From: Acinetobacter bouvetii DSM 14964 = CIP 107468
GTDB lineage: Bacteria > Pseudomonadota > Gammaproteobacteria > Pseudomonadales > Moraxellaceae
Length of the DNA stretch: 64,000 nt
Assembly (NCBI RefSeq): GCF_000368865.1
Contig: NZ_KB849727.1
Span: 489,194-553,193, forward strand
Direction: 5' to 3'
Positions 34,604 to 44,680 of this stretch are shown here, piece by piece. A program made the translations under genes and the position numbers. Position 1 is the stretch's first letter; every line of letters starts with the position of its first letter. The notes beneath the pieces are model-generated. The model made no database searches. It was not told the DNA's origin and worked only from the letters and a program-made list of their open reading frames with translations.

Positions 34604-34627
34604 TAAAAGCCCTTCGGGGCTTTTATT
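34604..34627 (+). terminator. rho-independent terminator
   Basis: AAAAGCCC-TTC-GGGGCTTTTATT has a short GC stem with T run, 56 bases after the DUF3144 stop. Confidence 0.8.
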
Positions 34628-34752
34628 GTTTTGATTGAATAGCATTCACCGCCTTAAAATACGCAGCGTTTTGTCATCTTTTTTGCAGATCTGCGGCTTT
34701 TTTATGATAAAAGTTTTGTTCAACACCACAATACTGCACATTAGGGAACGCC

Positions 34753-35817
34753 ATGCAGCAGCTCGATTTTGGCATCATTGATGCGCACATTCACCAATGG
34801 GACCCCTACAGCACACCGCATGCGGCAGCCACCGCGGTAAAACTGCTGGGCAAGCACCCCAAGCTGCTGGACAAAATGATGCGCATGCTGAAACCCAGCG
34901 ATCTGATAGAAACACTCGGACTGACCCAGCATGTCACATCGCCCTATTTACCTGCCGATTATAAAGCGGATATTGGCCGCTATGCCGTAGAGCAAGTGGT
35001 GCATGTTGAAGCCAGCTGGCATGACCATAAGGGCAAAGGCGTCATTGGCGAAACTGAGTTTATCTCTAAACTGCCTTTTGCACAGGAAGGCTTGAAGCTT
35101 GGCGCAATTGTCGGCACAGCAGACCCGAGAGACAGCAGCTTTAAGAAAATTTTAAAATTGCATCAAAAAGCGTCGCCAAAATTCCGCGGCATACGCAAAA
35201 TGGCGGCGGCGCATGAAGACCGTCAAATTCATGCTTGGGCTGATGAGCCGCATTTATATGTCAATAAAAAATTCATGAAGGGTTTTGAAGCACTGGCGGC
35301 TCTAGATTTAAGCTTTGACGCATGGGTCTATTCCACTCAGCTGCCAGATTTAATCAAACTGGCTAAAGCGTTTCCTGAGACGTCAATTATATTAGATCAC
35401 TTTGGCACACCTGCCGGCCTGTTTGGCCCTGTTGGCGCGCATACAGGCATCACCCAAACAGCTCGGGAAAATATTTTATTCCGCTGGCAGGATGATACCG
35501 CGGAACTGTCGCGCTGTCCCAATGTCTACACTAAAATGTCCGGCTTATTTATGCCGATCTTAGGCCACGGTTTTCATAAAGAACGCCGTTTAGCCAGCAA
35601 AGATGAAGTTTTTGATTTGGCATATCCGATGATTCATCATGTGCTGAACTGCTTTGGCAAATACCGTGTCATTTTTGCGTCCAATTTTCCTATGGACAGC
35701 GTCAGCACGTCACTGGTGAATATTATCGATGCATTCAGTGATGCCGTTGCAGCTTATGATCCAGATGCGCTTTCACACGTTTTTAGACATAATGCCAAAC
35801 AGTTTTACCGTATGTAA
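34753..35817 (+). CDS. amidohydrolase-family metal-dependent hydrolase
   Basis: A 354-residue TIM-barrel hydrolase of the amidohydrolase-2 group. IIDAHIHQWDPY near residue 8 is the HxH metal motif, VVHVEASWHDHKG and SIILDHFGTPAGLFG supply later His/Asp ligands, and FASNFPMDS near the C-terminus is the conserved FxSNxP motif. Members hydrolyse lactones or decarboxylate aromatic acids; the substrate here is unknown. The gene stands alone between two strong terminators, so it is a single transcript. Confidence 0.88.
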   Translation: MQQLDFGIIDAHIHQWDPYSTPHAAATAVKLLGKHPKLLDKMMRMLKPSDLIETLGLTQHVTSPYLPADYKADIGRYAVEQVVHVEASWHDHKGKGVIGETEFISKLPFAQEGLKLGAIVGTADPRDSSFKKILKLHQKASPKFRGIRKMAAAHEDRQIHAWADEPHLYVNKKFMKGFEALAALDLSFDAWVYSTQLPDLIKLAKAFPETSIILDHFGTPAGLFGPVGAHTGITQTARENILFRWQDDTAELSRCPNVYTKMSGLFMPILGHGFHKERRLASKDEVFDLAYPMIHHVLNCFGKYRVIFASNFPMDSVSTSLVNIIDAFSDAVAAYDPDALSHVFRHNAKQFYRM

Positions 35818-35884
35818 ATTTGCGGCGGGCTGACTGCCGCTTCAAATGCACAAGCTATAAAACAGAAACTTCAGCAGCAGAAGT

Positions 35885-35923
35885 AAAAAAACTCCCAGAG
35901 CGTCAAGCTCTGGGAGTTTTTTG
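35885..35923. terminator. bidirectional rho-independent terminator
   Basis: A GC-rich stem with arms AACTCCCAGAGC and GCTCTGGGAGTT, flanked by A and T runs, between the convergent amidohydrolase and M16 protease genes. Confidence 0.92.
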
Positions 35924-35949
35924 CTGAATGCAATGAACATTGTATCAAA

Positions 35950-38718
35950 TTATTTTTTATTGGGCGTTTGCGCTTTACCGTACTGATCCGCCATCACCTC
36001 GACCAGCTGATCTAGACGGATGTATTTTTTAATCGCAGCATCAACATCTGCCTTGGTTAATTTCGCAATGTCTTGATCACGCTTTTCGCGGTCAAGCAAA
36101 TCACGCCCTTTTTCAAGCTGAGGAATCAGCATGCTGTGAATACGGCGTTCATCTTCCAAAGCAGTCACGCGCTTTTTCAGCATAGACGCTTTTGCAGACT
36201 CCAGCTCCTGCTCCGTCACACCCTTGTCCAATAAAGCCTGCAGCACTTTATGCACCGTCTGCGAAACTTGCGCTGATTTCCCAGCCGTATAATTTGCGCT
36301 GATCATTAAGGCGCCGGAATCTGTCCAGCTGTCAAAATTCATATTTGCGCCAAAGCCGTAAACCAGCGCGTTTTTCTCACGCAGCTCCTGCGCCAACCGT
36401 GACGATAGCTGCGAATCGCCTAAAATGTGCCGGAAAATTTGCAATGCAGGCATGTCTGGATGATCACTGCCGACAGGAACGGTTAGCAGAGCTTGATAGC
36501 TGCCGAACTCGCGCTGCTCTGACAGCGCATGCACTTTCTGCCCGCTATAGGCGGTATAGTCATCACTTAGGCGCTCATAAGGCTCCGCTGTAGTCCAGCT
36601 GCCAAATTCAGATTTCAATAATTTTTGAATTTTCTTGGCATCAAAATCACCAGTAATGGCAATTTGACCATGATTGGTTTTAAAGAATTGCTGATACAGC
36701 TGCTGCACCTGCTCGCGTGTCGCCGCCTGATACTGCTTTTTCACCAGTTCCGGCTCAAAGTGGTAGCGCAAATCACCCGGCTGATGCGTTTCAATTAAAC
36801 GCGCCATGTTTAAAGCAGCAACCGTATCGGGCTCTGTATAGGGACGGTCTAAGCTAGACAAGCTTTGTGACTTAATCAAGTCAAACTGCGCCTGCTCAAA
36901 AACAGGGGTCTTCACCGCCTCTAAGAAATATTTAAAGAATTCTTCAAATTTGTCTTTTTTGGCAGAAATTTGAATAGTGAAACCATTGCCGCTGGCGCTG
37001 ACACTGGCTGAACCGCCTGATTCAATAATCTTGTCCGCAATCTGCTGCAAGCTCTTGCCTTCCGATGCGCGGAACAGCAAATAAGCGGTCAAATCCAAAG
37101 TCACATCTTTATTCATCAGCGACTCTGCCGTGCCAAAATCCAAAGCAATCGAGGCATAGGTTTTGTCGTCACGCGTCGTTGTCGGGTACAGCGCATATTG
37201 AATGCCATTTTTAAGCTTGCCGCGCTGAATCTGTTTTTCTTTCTGCTCTAGGTATGTTTTTGACTGCTGAACATATTGCTTCACTTCCTCTTTATAAGCA
37301 CTGGCATCTTTCAGCGGCTCTTCTGCAGCATCCTGCTGACCCAGTGTTTTAGCGGGCTGAGCTTTTTTCTGCTCCATTGCCTTTTTCTGATCTTCCGGTG
37401 TCGGCAGAATATTCCCGCTAATACGGTATTCAGGCTTTAAAAAGGCTTTATAAGTTTGATTCACCTCGGCTGGCGTCAGCTTTTGAATATCCTCTAAATC
37501 TTTAAAATAACGCGTCCAGTCGCCATTATACGCCGCATAATAATCACTGAGGCGGGAACCTAATGCCGCTGCATTATTTTTAATGCTGTCGGCCTGATTT
37601 CGGGTCATGCTTTTTACCCGATTCAGCTCTGTATCATCAAAGGCTTTGCTCTGCTCTACCCCTTGATTCAACTGCGCTTGAACTTTGGCGGCATCATGAT
37701 TGGGCGCATACACAGCGCCTAAAAAGACCAAGTTAAAATCCTTATCCAGCCACGTTGATGCCGCAACACCTGTCGCTAAACCAGTTTCTACGATACTTTG
37801 ATATAGATGGCCGCTGGGCTGCAGCGTATAAAGCGCGGGGGATACTGACAGCGCAGGCACAATGGCCTGATCTACGCCATTCAGATAAATATTGAATTTG
37901 GCGAAATCACTGCCTTTTTGCACGCTGAACTGGCGCTGTTTGATCTTGCTGCCATCCAGTTTAGGCACAACCGCTTGCGCAGGCACAGCGCGTGATGCGA
38001 TTGGGCTGAATTGCGCATCAATTTGCTTCAGCACCGCAGCTTTATCAAACTTGCCGGAAAGCACCATGACCGCATTGTTCGGCGCATACCACGCACGGTA
38101 GAACTGATTCAGCTCCTGCATGTTGATGGACTGCAGTTCTTTCAGATCGCCAATGGGCAAACGCCCCAAGTGCTGATTGCCATATGCGCTTTTAAACACC
38201 TGATCCATCAACACAGCAAAAGGTTGGTCTAAACGCACTTCACGTTCCCGCTTCACAATCGAAATTTCAGAAGGAACATATTTTTCCTGCAGCACCAGTT
38301 TATCCATGCGCTCCGCTTCAAGATGAATCACTTCATTCAAAGCCGCCTGTTCTGGGCGCACAATATTGGTGTACTTGGTCGAATAATAGTCCGTGCTGGC
38401 ATTGGTCATTAAGGTGTACTGATCCAGTCTGCGCTGAAACTCATCGCCTTTGACATTCTGCGTGCCCTTAAAAGCCAAATGCTCCAGCAAATGCGCCAAG
38501 CCGCCTTTGCCTTGCGGATCATTCAATGAACCAGTCTTATAAACCGTGTTCATAAAAATTTTATTTTCTTTATTATTCTGCGCCAGAATAATACGAAAAC
38601 CGTTGTCTAATTTATATTCTTCAATATCCTGTTCTGTTTTAACCAAAACCGGCTGTGCAAAAATTGCTGAGCTGCAGCCAAGAAAAAAAAGTGAGAGAGT
38701 AAGCTGTTTAAAACGCAT
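35950..38718 (-). CDS. periplasmic M16-family zinc protease, PqqL-like
   Basis: A 922-residue secreted metalloprotease with two M16 units. The signal peptide ends around SAIFA. The zinc motif HLLEH is at residues 76-80 (HxxEH), with the distal Glu in EAERM about 70 residues later. The second unit (AIALDFGTAESLM onward) lacks the motif, as in other two-domain M16 enzymes. The size and domain order match E. coli PqqL and Pectobacterium FusC; FusC processes imported ferredoxin for iron. I start at ATG 38718 with GGAAAG upstream; the TTG at 38739 is less likely. A Fur-box-like site lies 52 bases upstream, so iron control is plausible. Confidence 0.9.
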   Translation of the reverse strand: MRFKQLTLSLFFLGCSSAIFAQPVLVKTEQDIEEYKLDNGFRIILAQNNKENKIFMNTVYKTGSLNDPQGKGGLAHLLEHLAFKGTQNVKGDEFQRRLDQYTLMTNASTDYYSTKYTNIVRPEQAALNEVIHLEAERMDKLVLQEKYVPSEISIVKREREVRLDQPFAVLMDQVFKSAYGNQHLGRLPIGDLKELQSINMQELNQFYRAWYAPNNAVMVLSGKFDKAAVLKQIDAQFSPIASRAVPAQAVVPKLDGSKIKQRQFSVQKGSDFAKFNIYLNGVDQAIVPALSVSPALYTLQPSGHLYQSIVETGLATGVAASTWLDKDFNLVFLGAVYAPNHDAAKVQAQLNQGVEQSKAFDDTELNRVKSMTRNQADSIKNNAAALGSRLSDYYAAYNGDWTRYFKDLEDIQKLTPAEVNQTYKAFLKPEYRISGNILPTPEDQKKAMEQKKAQPAKTLGQQDAAEEPLKDASAYKEEVKQYVQQSKTYLEQKEKQIQRGKLKNGIQYALYPTTTRDDKTYASIALDFGTAESLMNKDVTLDLTAYLLFRASEGKSLQQIADKIIESGGSASVSASGNGFTIQISAKKDKFEEFFKYFLEAVKTPVFEQAQFDLIKSQSLSSLDRPYTEPDTVAALNMARLIETHQPGDLRYHFEPELVKKQYQAATREQVQQLYQQFFKTNHGQIAITGDFDAKKIQKLLKSEFGSWTTAEPYERLSDDYTAYSGQKVHALSEQREFGSYQALLTVPVGSDHPDMPALQIFRHILGDSQLSSRLAQELREKNALVYGFGANMNFDSWTDSGALMISANYTAGKSAQVSQTVHKVLQALLDKGVTEQELESAKASMLKKRVTALEDERRIHSMLIPQLEKGRDLLDREKRDQDIAKLTKADVDAAIKKYIRLDQLVEVMADQYGKAQTPNKK

Positions 38719-38769
38719 GGATAAAATCTTTCCAATCAAGTCTATTAATTTGTAATGCTGTTTATTTTA

Positions 38770-38788
38770 GAGAATGATTCTCATTATA
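38770..38788. promoter_or_regulatory. Fur-box-like site overlapping a -10 element
   Basis: GAGAATGATTCTCATTATA matches the 19-bp Fur consensus at 15 of 19 positions. On the minus strand it overlaps TATAAT (38783-38788), 52 bases from the M16 protease start, where Fur binding would block transcription. Confidence 0.7.
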
Positions 38789-38896
38789 TACAGAATTTTT
38801 TTAAATCTGCCGTACTTTTAATACATTTGCCATATGAATCCAGCACACATCAAGCTATCAAGCAAAATTGAATGCCTGCTTAAGCTTTAGCGAAAG

Positions 38897-39730
38897 CTAG
38901 CAATCCGTAAAAATTTCTGCCTGCATGTACAGCTTGGCATAGCCCGAAATCTCGATACGGTCATTTTCCAAAATGCGGCAATACAGCTCACCGCCCCGCG
39001 CCGAAGCCTGATACGCAGTAAGTTCTTTTTTGCCCAATTTATCGGCCCAAATCGGGACAATCCCTGTATGAATAGAACCGGTCACAGGGTCTTCATTAAT
39101 GCCGTTGCCAGGAGCAAAATAGCGGGATACACAATCATACTGCTGATTGCCTGATGTAATTGCAACATCCACACAAACATCGCCATCTGAAGCGGTAATA
39201 GCTGTACGGATGCGGCCTAACTGTTTCAGCAATTCAAAATCAGGCTGCTCATCCAAGATATCCTGAACATTTTCATATTCAACAATATAAGCTTGGGCAT
39301 TCAAATACACTTGCTTAAAGGGTTTAGTCAACGCTTGCCTTAAAAGATCAGGATATTCCGTCACTGCCTGCGCCCGGCGCATGGGGAAATTCATCTGAAT
39401 TTGGCCGTCATCTGCCTGTACTACAGTAAAGATGCCCAATTTTTTAACGTGAAACTGAATCGTTTGAGCGTCGGTAAAATCTTTAAAAATGACATAGCTA
39501 CTGGCCAATGTCGCATGCCCGCAAAAATCGACTTCTGTCGTGGGGGTAAACCAGCGGATTTCATAATTCAACGAATCCAGCATTTTCACAAATGCTGTTT
39601 CAGAGAGGTTATTTTCCAAAGCAATATTCTGCATGGCTGCTTCATCCAGCCAATGATCCAATACAATTACCGCTGCCGGATTGCCCTTAAACAGCTGCTT
39701 GGTGAATGCATCGACCTGATACATTTTCAT
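38897..39730 (-). CDS. PhzF-family isomerase
   Basis: A 277-residue member of the PhzF (diaminopimelate-epimerase-like) family. Residues MYQVDAFTKQLFKGNPAAVIVLD and ENNLSETAFV form the first half, with the catalytic Glu in LSETAF, and NPVTGSIHTG (here DPVTGSIHTG) occurs in the second. The fold is two symmetrical halves. PhzF isomerises an intermediate in phenazine synthesis, but most homologues, including this one without phenazine genes nearby, have unknown substrates. The start is ATG 39730 after CAGGGAAAAG; an in-frame codon at 39805 is far upstream without support. Confidence 0.9.
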   Translation of the reverse strand: MKMYQVDAFTKQLFKGNPAAVIVLDHWLDEAAMQNIALENNLSETAFVKMLDSLNYEIRWFTPTTEVDFCGHATLASSYVIFKDFTDAQTIQFHVKKLGIFTVVQADDGQIQMNFPMRRAQAVTEYPDLLRQALTKPFKQVYLNAQAYIVEYENVQDILDEQPDFELLKQLGRIRTAITASDGDVCVDVAITSGNQQYDCVSRYFAPGNGINEDPVTGSIHTGIVPIWADKLGKKELTAYQASARGGELYCRILENDRIEISGYAKLYMQAEIFTDC

Positions 39731-39842
39731 CTGTGCTTTTCCCTGATTGATCACTGATTTTTCATCATCTTTGATATGTATGTGAAAAAGCCAACACGGA
39801 TGCATTGGCTTTTAAATTTAACCTTATAGTCAGATTGTGTCT

Positions 39843-41231
39843 TTAAACGTGTGTTAAATCTACATCTTCTTGATTGAAAATTGTTTTATTCGTTTGCCCC
39901 AGCAGCTGGCTGGTCACTGTGCCTGCCGTCATCGACCCGCTGACATTCAGCGCAGTCCGCCCCATATCAATCAAAGGCTCAATCGAGATCAGCAGCGCCA
40001 CCAAAGTCACAGGCAAGCCCATAATGGGCAGGACAATTAAAGCCGCAAAAGTCGCTCCGCCGCCCACACCCGCAACACCAATTGAACTGAGTGTCACCAC
40101 ACAGATTAAAGTCAGTATCCATAATGGGTCTAAAGGATTGATGCCAACCGTCGGCGCGACCATCACAGCCAGCATCGCTGGATACAGTCCTGCGCAGCCA
40201 TTTTGACCAATGGTGGTGCCAAATGACGCAGAAAAGCTGGCGATTGACTCAGGCACGCCAATACGGCGGGTTTGCGCTTCAATATTCAAGGGGATGCTGG
40301 CTGCACTGGAACGGCTGGTAAAAGCAAAGGCCAAGACCGGCATGACTTTTTTAAAGAATTTAAAAGGATTCATGCCTGTAAGCGCCAAAATGACCGCATG
40401 CACCGCAAACATAATCGCAAGGCCAATATAAGACGCGACCAAGAACCCGCCGAGATTCAAAATATCCGCCAAATTTGAACTGGCGACCACTTTGGTAATT
40501 AAAGCAAATACACCATATGGCGTCAGCAGCATGACAATCCGCACCAGCTTCATCACCCAGCCTTGCAGCGTTTCAATGGCAGTTAATACACGGCGCCCTT
40601 TTTCAGGCTCTTCATTAATGAGCTTGATCCCTGCTATCCCCAGCATCACCGCAAAAATCACTACACTGATGATGGATGTCGGGTTCGCGCCTGTCAGTTC
40701 AGCAAAAGGATTGCTTGGAATAAATGACAGCACCAAATCCGGCACGCTTAAATCTGTCACTTTCGAGATGTATTCTGTATTCAGCTGGTTTAAACGCGCG
40801 GTCTCTTGAGTACCCTGCACCAAACCGGCAGCGCTTAAGCCAAATAAGTTGGTTACCATCACCCCGACAAAAGCGGCAATAAAAGTAGTCAGCAGCAGTG
40901 TGCCGATACTTAAAATACTGATTTTGCCTAATGAGCTGGCATCATGCAGCCTAATAACCGCCCCTAAAATGGAAATAAACACCAGCGGCATCACCACCAT
41001 CTGCAGCAGCTTGACATAACCATTGCCAACAATATTGAACCACTGTATCGAGTCTTTTAAAATATCAGGTGAACTGCTGTAAACGGCATGCAGTCCTAAA
41101 CCAAAAATCACACCTAGCCCTAAACCGGCAAAAACTTTCTTTGACAGGCTCCATTGGGTTTTATGCATCTGCGCAAGCAACAACAAGAGTGCAATAAATA
41201 CTGCGATATTCAGCATTATTGGTGTATTCAT
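39843..41231 (-). CDS. tcyP: L-cystine/dicarboxylate:cation symporter, TcyP-like
   Basis: A 462-residue inner-membrane sodium- or proton-coupled symporter of the DAACS family. Eight or more hydrophobic segments are visible. The signature [11 protein letters not shown] near residue 309 is the serine-rich loop, followed by [15 protein letters not shown] and the later [23 protein letters not shown]. The length and the N-terminal [28 protein letters not shown] are typical of TcyP/YdjN cystine transporters. Substrate assignment is by family resemblance; a dicarboxylate or other amino acid is possible. It ends about 110 bases upstream of the PhzF start on the same strand. Confidence 0.88.
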   Translation of the reverse strand: MNTPIMLNIAVFIALLLLLAQMHKTQWSLSKKVFAGLGLGVIFGLGLHAVYSSSPDILKDSIQWFNIVGNGYVKLLQMVVMPLVFISILGAVIRLHDASSLGKISILSIGTLLLTTFIAAFVGVMVTNLFGLSAAGLVQGTQETARLNQLNTEYISKVTDLSVPDLVLSFIPSNPFAELTGANPTSIISVVIFAVMLGIAGIKLINEEPEKGRRVLTAIETLQGWVMKLVRIVMLLTPYGVFALITKVVASSNLADILNLGGFLVASYIGLAIMFAVHAVILALTGMNPFKFFKKVMPVLAFAFTSRSSAASIPLNIEAQTRRIGVPESIASFSASFGTTIGQNGCAGLYPAMLAVMVAPTVGINPLDPLWILTLICVVTLSSIGVAGVGGGATFAALIVLPIMGLPVTLVALLISIEPLIDMGRTALNVSGSMTAGTVTSQLLGQTNKTIFNQEDVDLTHV

Positions 41232-41470
41232 GAGCTTTCCTTTAAATTTCTAGCTCTATTATACGCTTTCAGCTCAACGTTGCCCAAGAGCACCCATTCA
41301 GCCGGCCACAGCTATTTTGTATTTATTCCCCGCCTCTTGATGATATCTTCTTCAGCTTCATGTTTATGCGCAGTGCAGAATTACAAGCTTTGCAGTCCCT
41401 GCTTGATGGTTTAAGCTTCAATCAGCGTTCCCTCAGTTTATTAAATCCATTTAGATTTCAGGTTCACTGC

Positions 41471-42055
41471 ATGCTTACACATCTTCTTCCCGTTGAATTA
41501 GAAAAATCATACCGCCTGCTCAATCATGGGCCAACAGTGCTGGTTTCGGCTCAGGATCATGAACATACCGATGTCATGACAGCCGCTTGGGCCTGCGCGC
41601 TGGAGTTCAGCCCCGCTAAAATCACAGTCGTGCTGGATAAGAGCACAAAAACCCGGGAAATTATTGAAAATTCAGGATACTTCGCACTGCAAGTTCCCAC
41701 GCTAAAACAGCTGAAAATGGTGTATGCCTTAGGCATGATCAGCCTCAAGGATGCACCTGAGAAACTGCGCCATTCTGGGGCTGAACTGTTTAAATTTCCG
41801 CATTCCAATATTCCTGTTGTTGAAGGATGCGCCGCCTGGCTTCTATGCGAACTCATTCCAGAACCGCATAATCAGCAGACGCATGATTTATTTATTGGCA
41901 AGGTGATCGGCGCTTATGCAGATGAGCGGGTTTTCAGGGATGGCCATTGGCACTATCAGGATGCCGCAGATGAATGGAAAAGCCTGCATCATGTGGCTGG
42001 CGGGCATTTTTACACCATCGGCGATGCCGTCAGCGTTTACACGGATCAAGAATGA
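41471..42055 (+). CDS. flavin reductase family protein
   Basis: A 194-residue split-barrel flavoprotein with FMN-binding features: GPTVLVSAQDHEHTDVMTAAWACALEFSPAKITVVLDK near the N-terminus is the classic flavoredoxin/flavin-reductase block. Such proteins reduce or bind FMN and may serve a monooxygenase or another electron acceptor. The start is ATG 41471; an in-frame ATG at 41360 would add 37 residues that do not resemble the family. gloB lies 141 bases downstream on the same strand, with no terminator obvious between them. Confidence 0.85.
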   Translation: MLTHLLPVELEKSYRLLNHGPTVLVSAQDHEHTDVMTAAWACALEFSPAKITVVLDKSTKTREIIENSGYFALQVPTLKQLKMVYALGMISLKDAPEKLRHSGAELFKFPHSNIPVVEGCAAWLLCELIPEPHNQQTHDLFIGKVIGAYADERVFRDGHWHYQDAADEWKSLHHVAGGHFYTIGDAVSVYTDQE

Positions 42056-42196
42056 AGCGGATTCAGCAGAATGCCGATGCCGGACAGTTTCCGTATTTTT
42101 TGATATTAACACCCGCAAATATTCAATTTTTGCAGTATTAGCAATGCGCTTTACATGATAAGTTGAATTTATGCAAAAAATTAAGAAGTAAGCCCT

Positions 42197-42928
42197 ATGT
42201 CTTTTAAAATTCACTGCATAGATGTTAAAAATGCGCTTCAAAATTACATCTGGCTTTTAGAACATAAAGATTCTCAAGATGTTATTGCCATCGATCCGAC
42301 AGAAGCGGGCTTGGTTGAACAATACTGCCAAGCGCATCAGCTGAACTTAGCGCAAATTTGGCTGACACACTGGCACAAAGACCATGTTGGCGGCGTGCCG
42401 GAGCTGATCAGTGAGCGCAATATACCTGTTTATGGCCCGCGGGATGAATTATCTAAAATTCCATTTATCACTCACCCCTTGGCAGATGAAGACCATTTTG
42501 AATTTCACGGCTTAAAGATCGATATTATCGCTGTTCCAGGCCATACCCTTGGGCATATTGTGTATTTTATTGATGCTTTAGATGTGCTGTTCTGCGGTGA
42601 TACACTGTTTGCAATGGGCTGCGGGCGCGTCTTTGAAGGAACCCATCCGCAAATGTTCCACTCATTAAACCGGCTGGCTGCCCTGCCGCCGCGGACCAAG
42701 GTCTATTGCACGCATGAATATACATTATCCAATGCGCAGTTTGCACTGCATGCAGAGCCCGACAATATGGCCATCAGAGAGCGTTTTGATCGTGTTGAAG
42801 CGCTGCGCATGCTGGGACAGTGCACTCTGCCCAGCACAATTGAATTAGAACTTGAAACCAATCCTTTTCTCCGAGCGGACAATGCAGAAGAGTTTCAGCG
42901 CTTAAGAGAAATGAAAGATCAGTTCTAA
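42197..42928 (+). CDS. gloB: hydroxyacylglutathione hydrolase (glyoxalase II)
   Basis: A 243-residue metallo-beta-lactamase-fold enzyme that splits S-lactoylglutathione into lactate and glutathione, the second step of methylglyoxal detoxification. The metal motif THWHKDHVGG spans residues 57-66 (THxHxDH), followed by PGHTLGH near 115, FCGDTLFAMGCGRVFEG near 135 and YCTHEYTLSNAQFA near 175; all ligands are present. Length is close to the usual 250 residues. No glyoxalase I gene lies nearby. Confidence 0.95.
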   Translation: MSFKIHCIDVKNALQNYIWLLEHKDSQDVIAIDPTEAGLVEQYCQAHQLNLAQIWLTHWHKDHVGGVPELISERNIPVYGPRDELSKIPFITHPLADEDHFEFHGLKIDIIAVPGHTLGHIVYFIDALDVLFCGDTLFAMGCGRVFEGTHPQMFHSLNRLAALPPRTKVYCTHEYTLSNAQFALHAEPDNMAIRERFDRVEALRMLGQCTLPSTIELELETNPFLRADNAEEFQRLREMKDQF

Positions 42929-42983
42929 GGAAAAAGACTCGGACTTTAAGCAATATCCAAGTGCTAAAACTCGAATTTTTCTA

Positions 42984-43256
42984 TCATAAAATTTGATTTG
43001 TTTCAGCGAATGCATCCAGTTCCGCCTGTGTCACCACACGGACTGCATGCATTTCATCCACACGGACCAAAAGCAGCCCACCCAATGCCGGCTGATAACG
43101 GCGCGCACTGCCAAATGGCGTATAGGCGACCTTCGATTCAGCAGAAAAAATCAGCCAGTCTTCATGGCCCAGCATCACCGCGGCTGGATCTTTATCACTT
43201 TGCGTCATTCTGTCAATTTGATTGGCAACGAATTGTTCAATGGTTTCAGACCGCAT
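42984..43256 (-). CDS. hypothetical small protein
   Basis: A 90-residue soluble protein starting at ATG 43256 with GAGGGGAAA as a strong ribosome-binding site; a longer in-frame reading to 43298 crosses that site. Sequence elements are FVANQIDRMTQSDKDPAAVMLGHEDWLIFSAE and RRYQPALGGLLLVRVDEMHAVRVVTQAELDAF. There is no recognised domain, signal peptide or membrane segment. It is convergent with gloB, whose end is 55 bases away. The ribosome-binding site and codon use make it a probable gene. Confidence 0.7.
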   Translation of the reverse strand: MRSETIEQFVANQIDRMTQSDKDPAAVMLGHEDWLIFSAESKVAYTPFGSARRYQPALGGLLLVRVDEMHAVRVVTQAELDAFAETNQIL

Positions 43257-43699
43257 GACTATTTCCCCTCTTCGGTTTGGCTTTACTTGCAAACTCAAAT
43301 ATACAGCGCAAAAAATCCTGCATCATGCTGAAAGAATGATGCCTTGATCAAAGACCGCATTTTAGCGCTAACTGCATACTTTATTCTTTTTATCGCGTTT
43401 TATCGCGTTTTGATTTTGATCAGCTGTATGATTTACATTCAGATTTAATACAGCATAACCTTGAATAATATATTTTTCATTGCATTTAAGTTTGTTTTAC
43501 CAATGCAATCATAATTAGTTACACTCTATAAAATAGATTATAAATTATATATTTAATTTAAAATCCTTATCATTTTAACCAATTTCATTGTTTATTTATT
43601 CAGCAAAAAAATGTAATTTTATAAAAAGTTCCATTTTGCCCTTTAAAAAATATTTAACCATCCCTATTAAATATTTATCAATGAATAAGGAGTTCTCTC
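43257..43699. other. AT-rich intergenic region
   Basis: This stretch is very AT-rich, with a short direct repeat TTTTATCGCG (two copies at about 43387-43411). The only functional element I can identify is the TAAGGAG at 43686-43692 before the small gene at 43700. Confidence 0.4.
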
Positions 43700-43903
43700 G
43701 TGAAAAAAGTGGTTAAAGCAAAAAATCTGATCGCATTTCGTCTTTGGCTTGAAAAATTAGGCTATAACGTCCGCAGCTTAGCAGACAACCGCGGCTTCTC
43801 ATTCAGTTTTAAAAAAGAATACGGCTTAGTCACCTGTGACCTCTCCGGCAATGCTTTGGCCATGCAGCTGGGCGAAGAATTTGAGGATCACTTAAAAGCA
43901 TAA
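43700..43903 (+). CDS. small basic/acidic hypothetical protein, GTG start
   Basis: A 67-residue protein starting at GTG 43700 with an excellent ribosome-binding site (TAAGGAG, 7 bases before). It begins with a lysine-rich stretch (MKKVVKAKNLIAFRLWLEKLG) and has a short beta-rich middle (GFSFSFKKEYGLVTCDLSGN). No known domain is recognised. It lies alone, with AT-rich gaps on both sides. The ribosome-binding site and protein-like composition support it as a real gene. Confidence 0.65.
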   Translation: MKKVVKAKNLIAFRLWLEKLGYNVRSLADNRGFSFSFKKEYGLVTCDLSGNALAMQLGEEFEDHLKA

Positions 43904-44610
43904 TTCATCTGCCAATTTTTGATCGAGAAAAATGGATTTTTCGAACCTAGGCCCTCCACTGTGAGGGCTTATATTTTACAGCACTGCAGCTTTATCTTGC
44001 CTCAGGCAATAAAACACAAGGCTATAAACTCTGCCTCTGACTTTGTTGTACAAACCAATCATCAGTGTTTATTGAACTTTATCATTTATAAATAAATCTT
44101 CCCGCGCCTAACAATGAATGGGGGGCTTCTTAATGCGCTTTGATTAATCACAGAAATATAATATTGAGTTTGATCTCCGCACCCTATGGTACACCGAATC
44201 TACAGGCGGCCAGGGCAAAAACCATACTTATTCAGATACAGCCACCCCATCCTGCAGGGTGTTCAAGGCTTTATTTAGATTATCTTTGCATATGGCCGCA
44301 AGCTTTGTTCCAAGCATGATGAAATTTTGCAAGTTGAATTAGGCAGCGCCTGATTACCCAGCCCTTTGCAGACTGATGTGTGCTGATAAAAAAAGAAAAC
44401 GTTGAATAGCCGCCAAAAATTTAGACACCTATTGCCCGTTTTATACGGCTGTCACTTGCACTAAGAAAGAGTATTTCAATAGATTCAACAAGATCTAATT
44501 TTGCTTCAATTCCCGATGCATCAGTTTTCTTTTTATTTCATCCCAAGTTTAACCGTTAAAATCGGTTGAACTTCAGCCTAATCAACGGCGTCCCAAACAT
44601 TAAATTAAGC
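43904..44610. other. 707-base region without a gene
   Basis: I find no ORF with a start, ribosome-binding site and protein-like composition on either strand, no repeat, and no recognisable RNA gene. The terminator of the tRNA array begins just beyond it. Confidence 0.5.
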
Positions 44611-44615
44611 AATAA

Positions 44616-44649
44616 AAAAAGCCTTAATTCTTTTGAATTAAGGCTTTTT
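44616..44649 (-). terminator. rho-independent terminator of the tRNA-Leu(CAG) transcript
   Basis: AAAAAGCCTTAATTC-TTTT-GAATTAAGGCTTTTT forms a 15-bp perfect stem 32 bases past the 3' end of tRNA-Leu(CAG), in the direction of tRNA transcription. Confidence 0.85.
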
Positions 44650-44680
44650 ACTTCATATAAGGCTATATGAAGTTAAATTC

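Noticed and set aside
43387..43411. Direct repeat of TTTTATCGCG
   Set aside because: Two short tandem copies in an AT-rich desert, too short to be meaningful.
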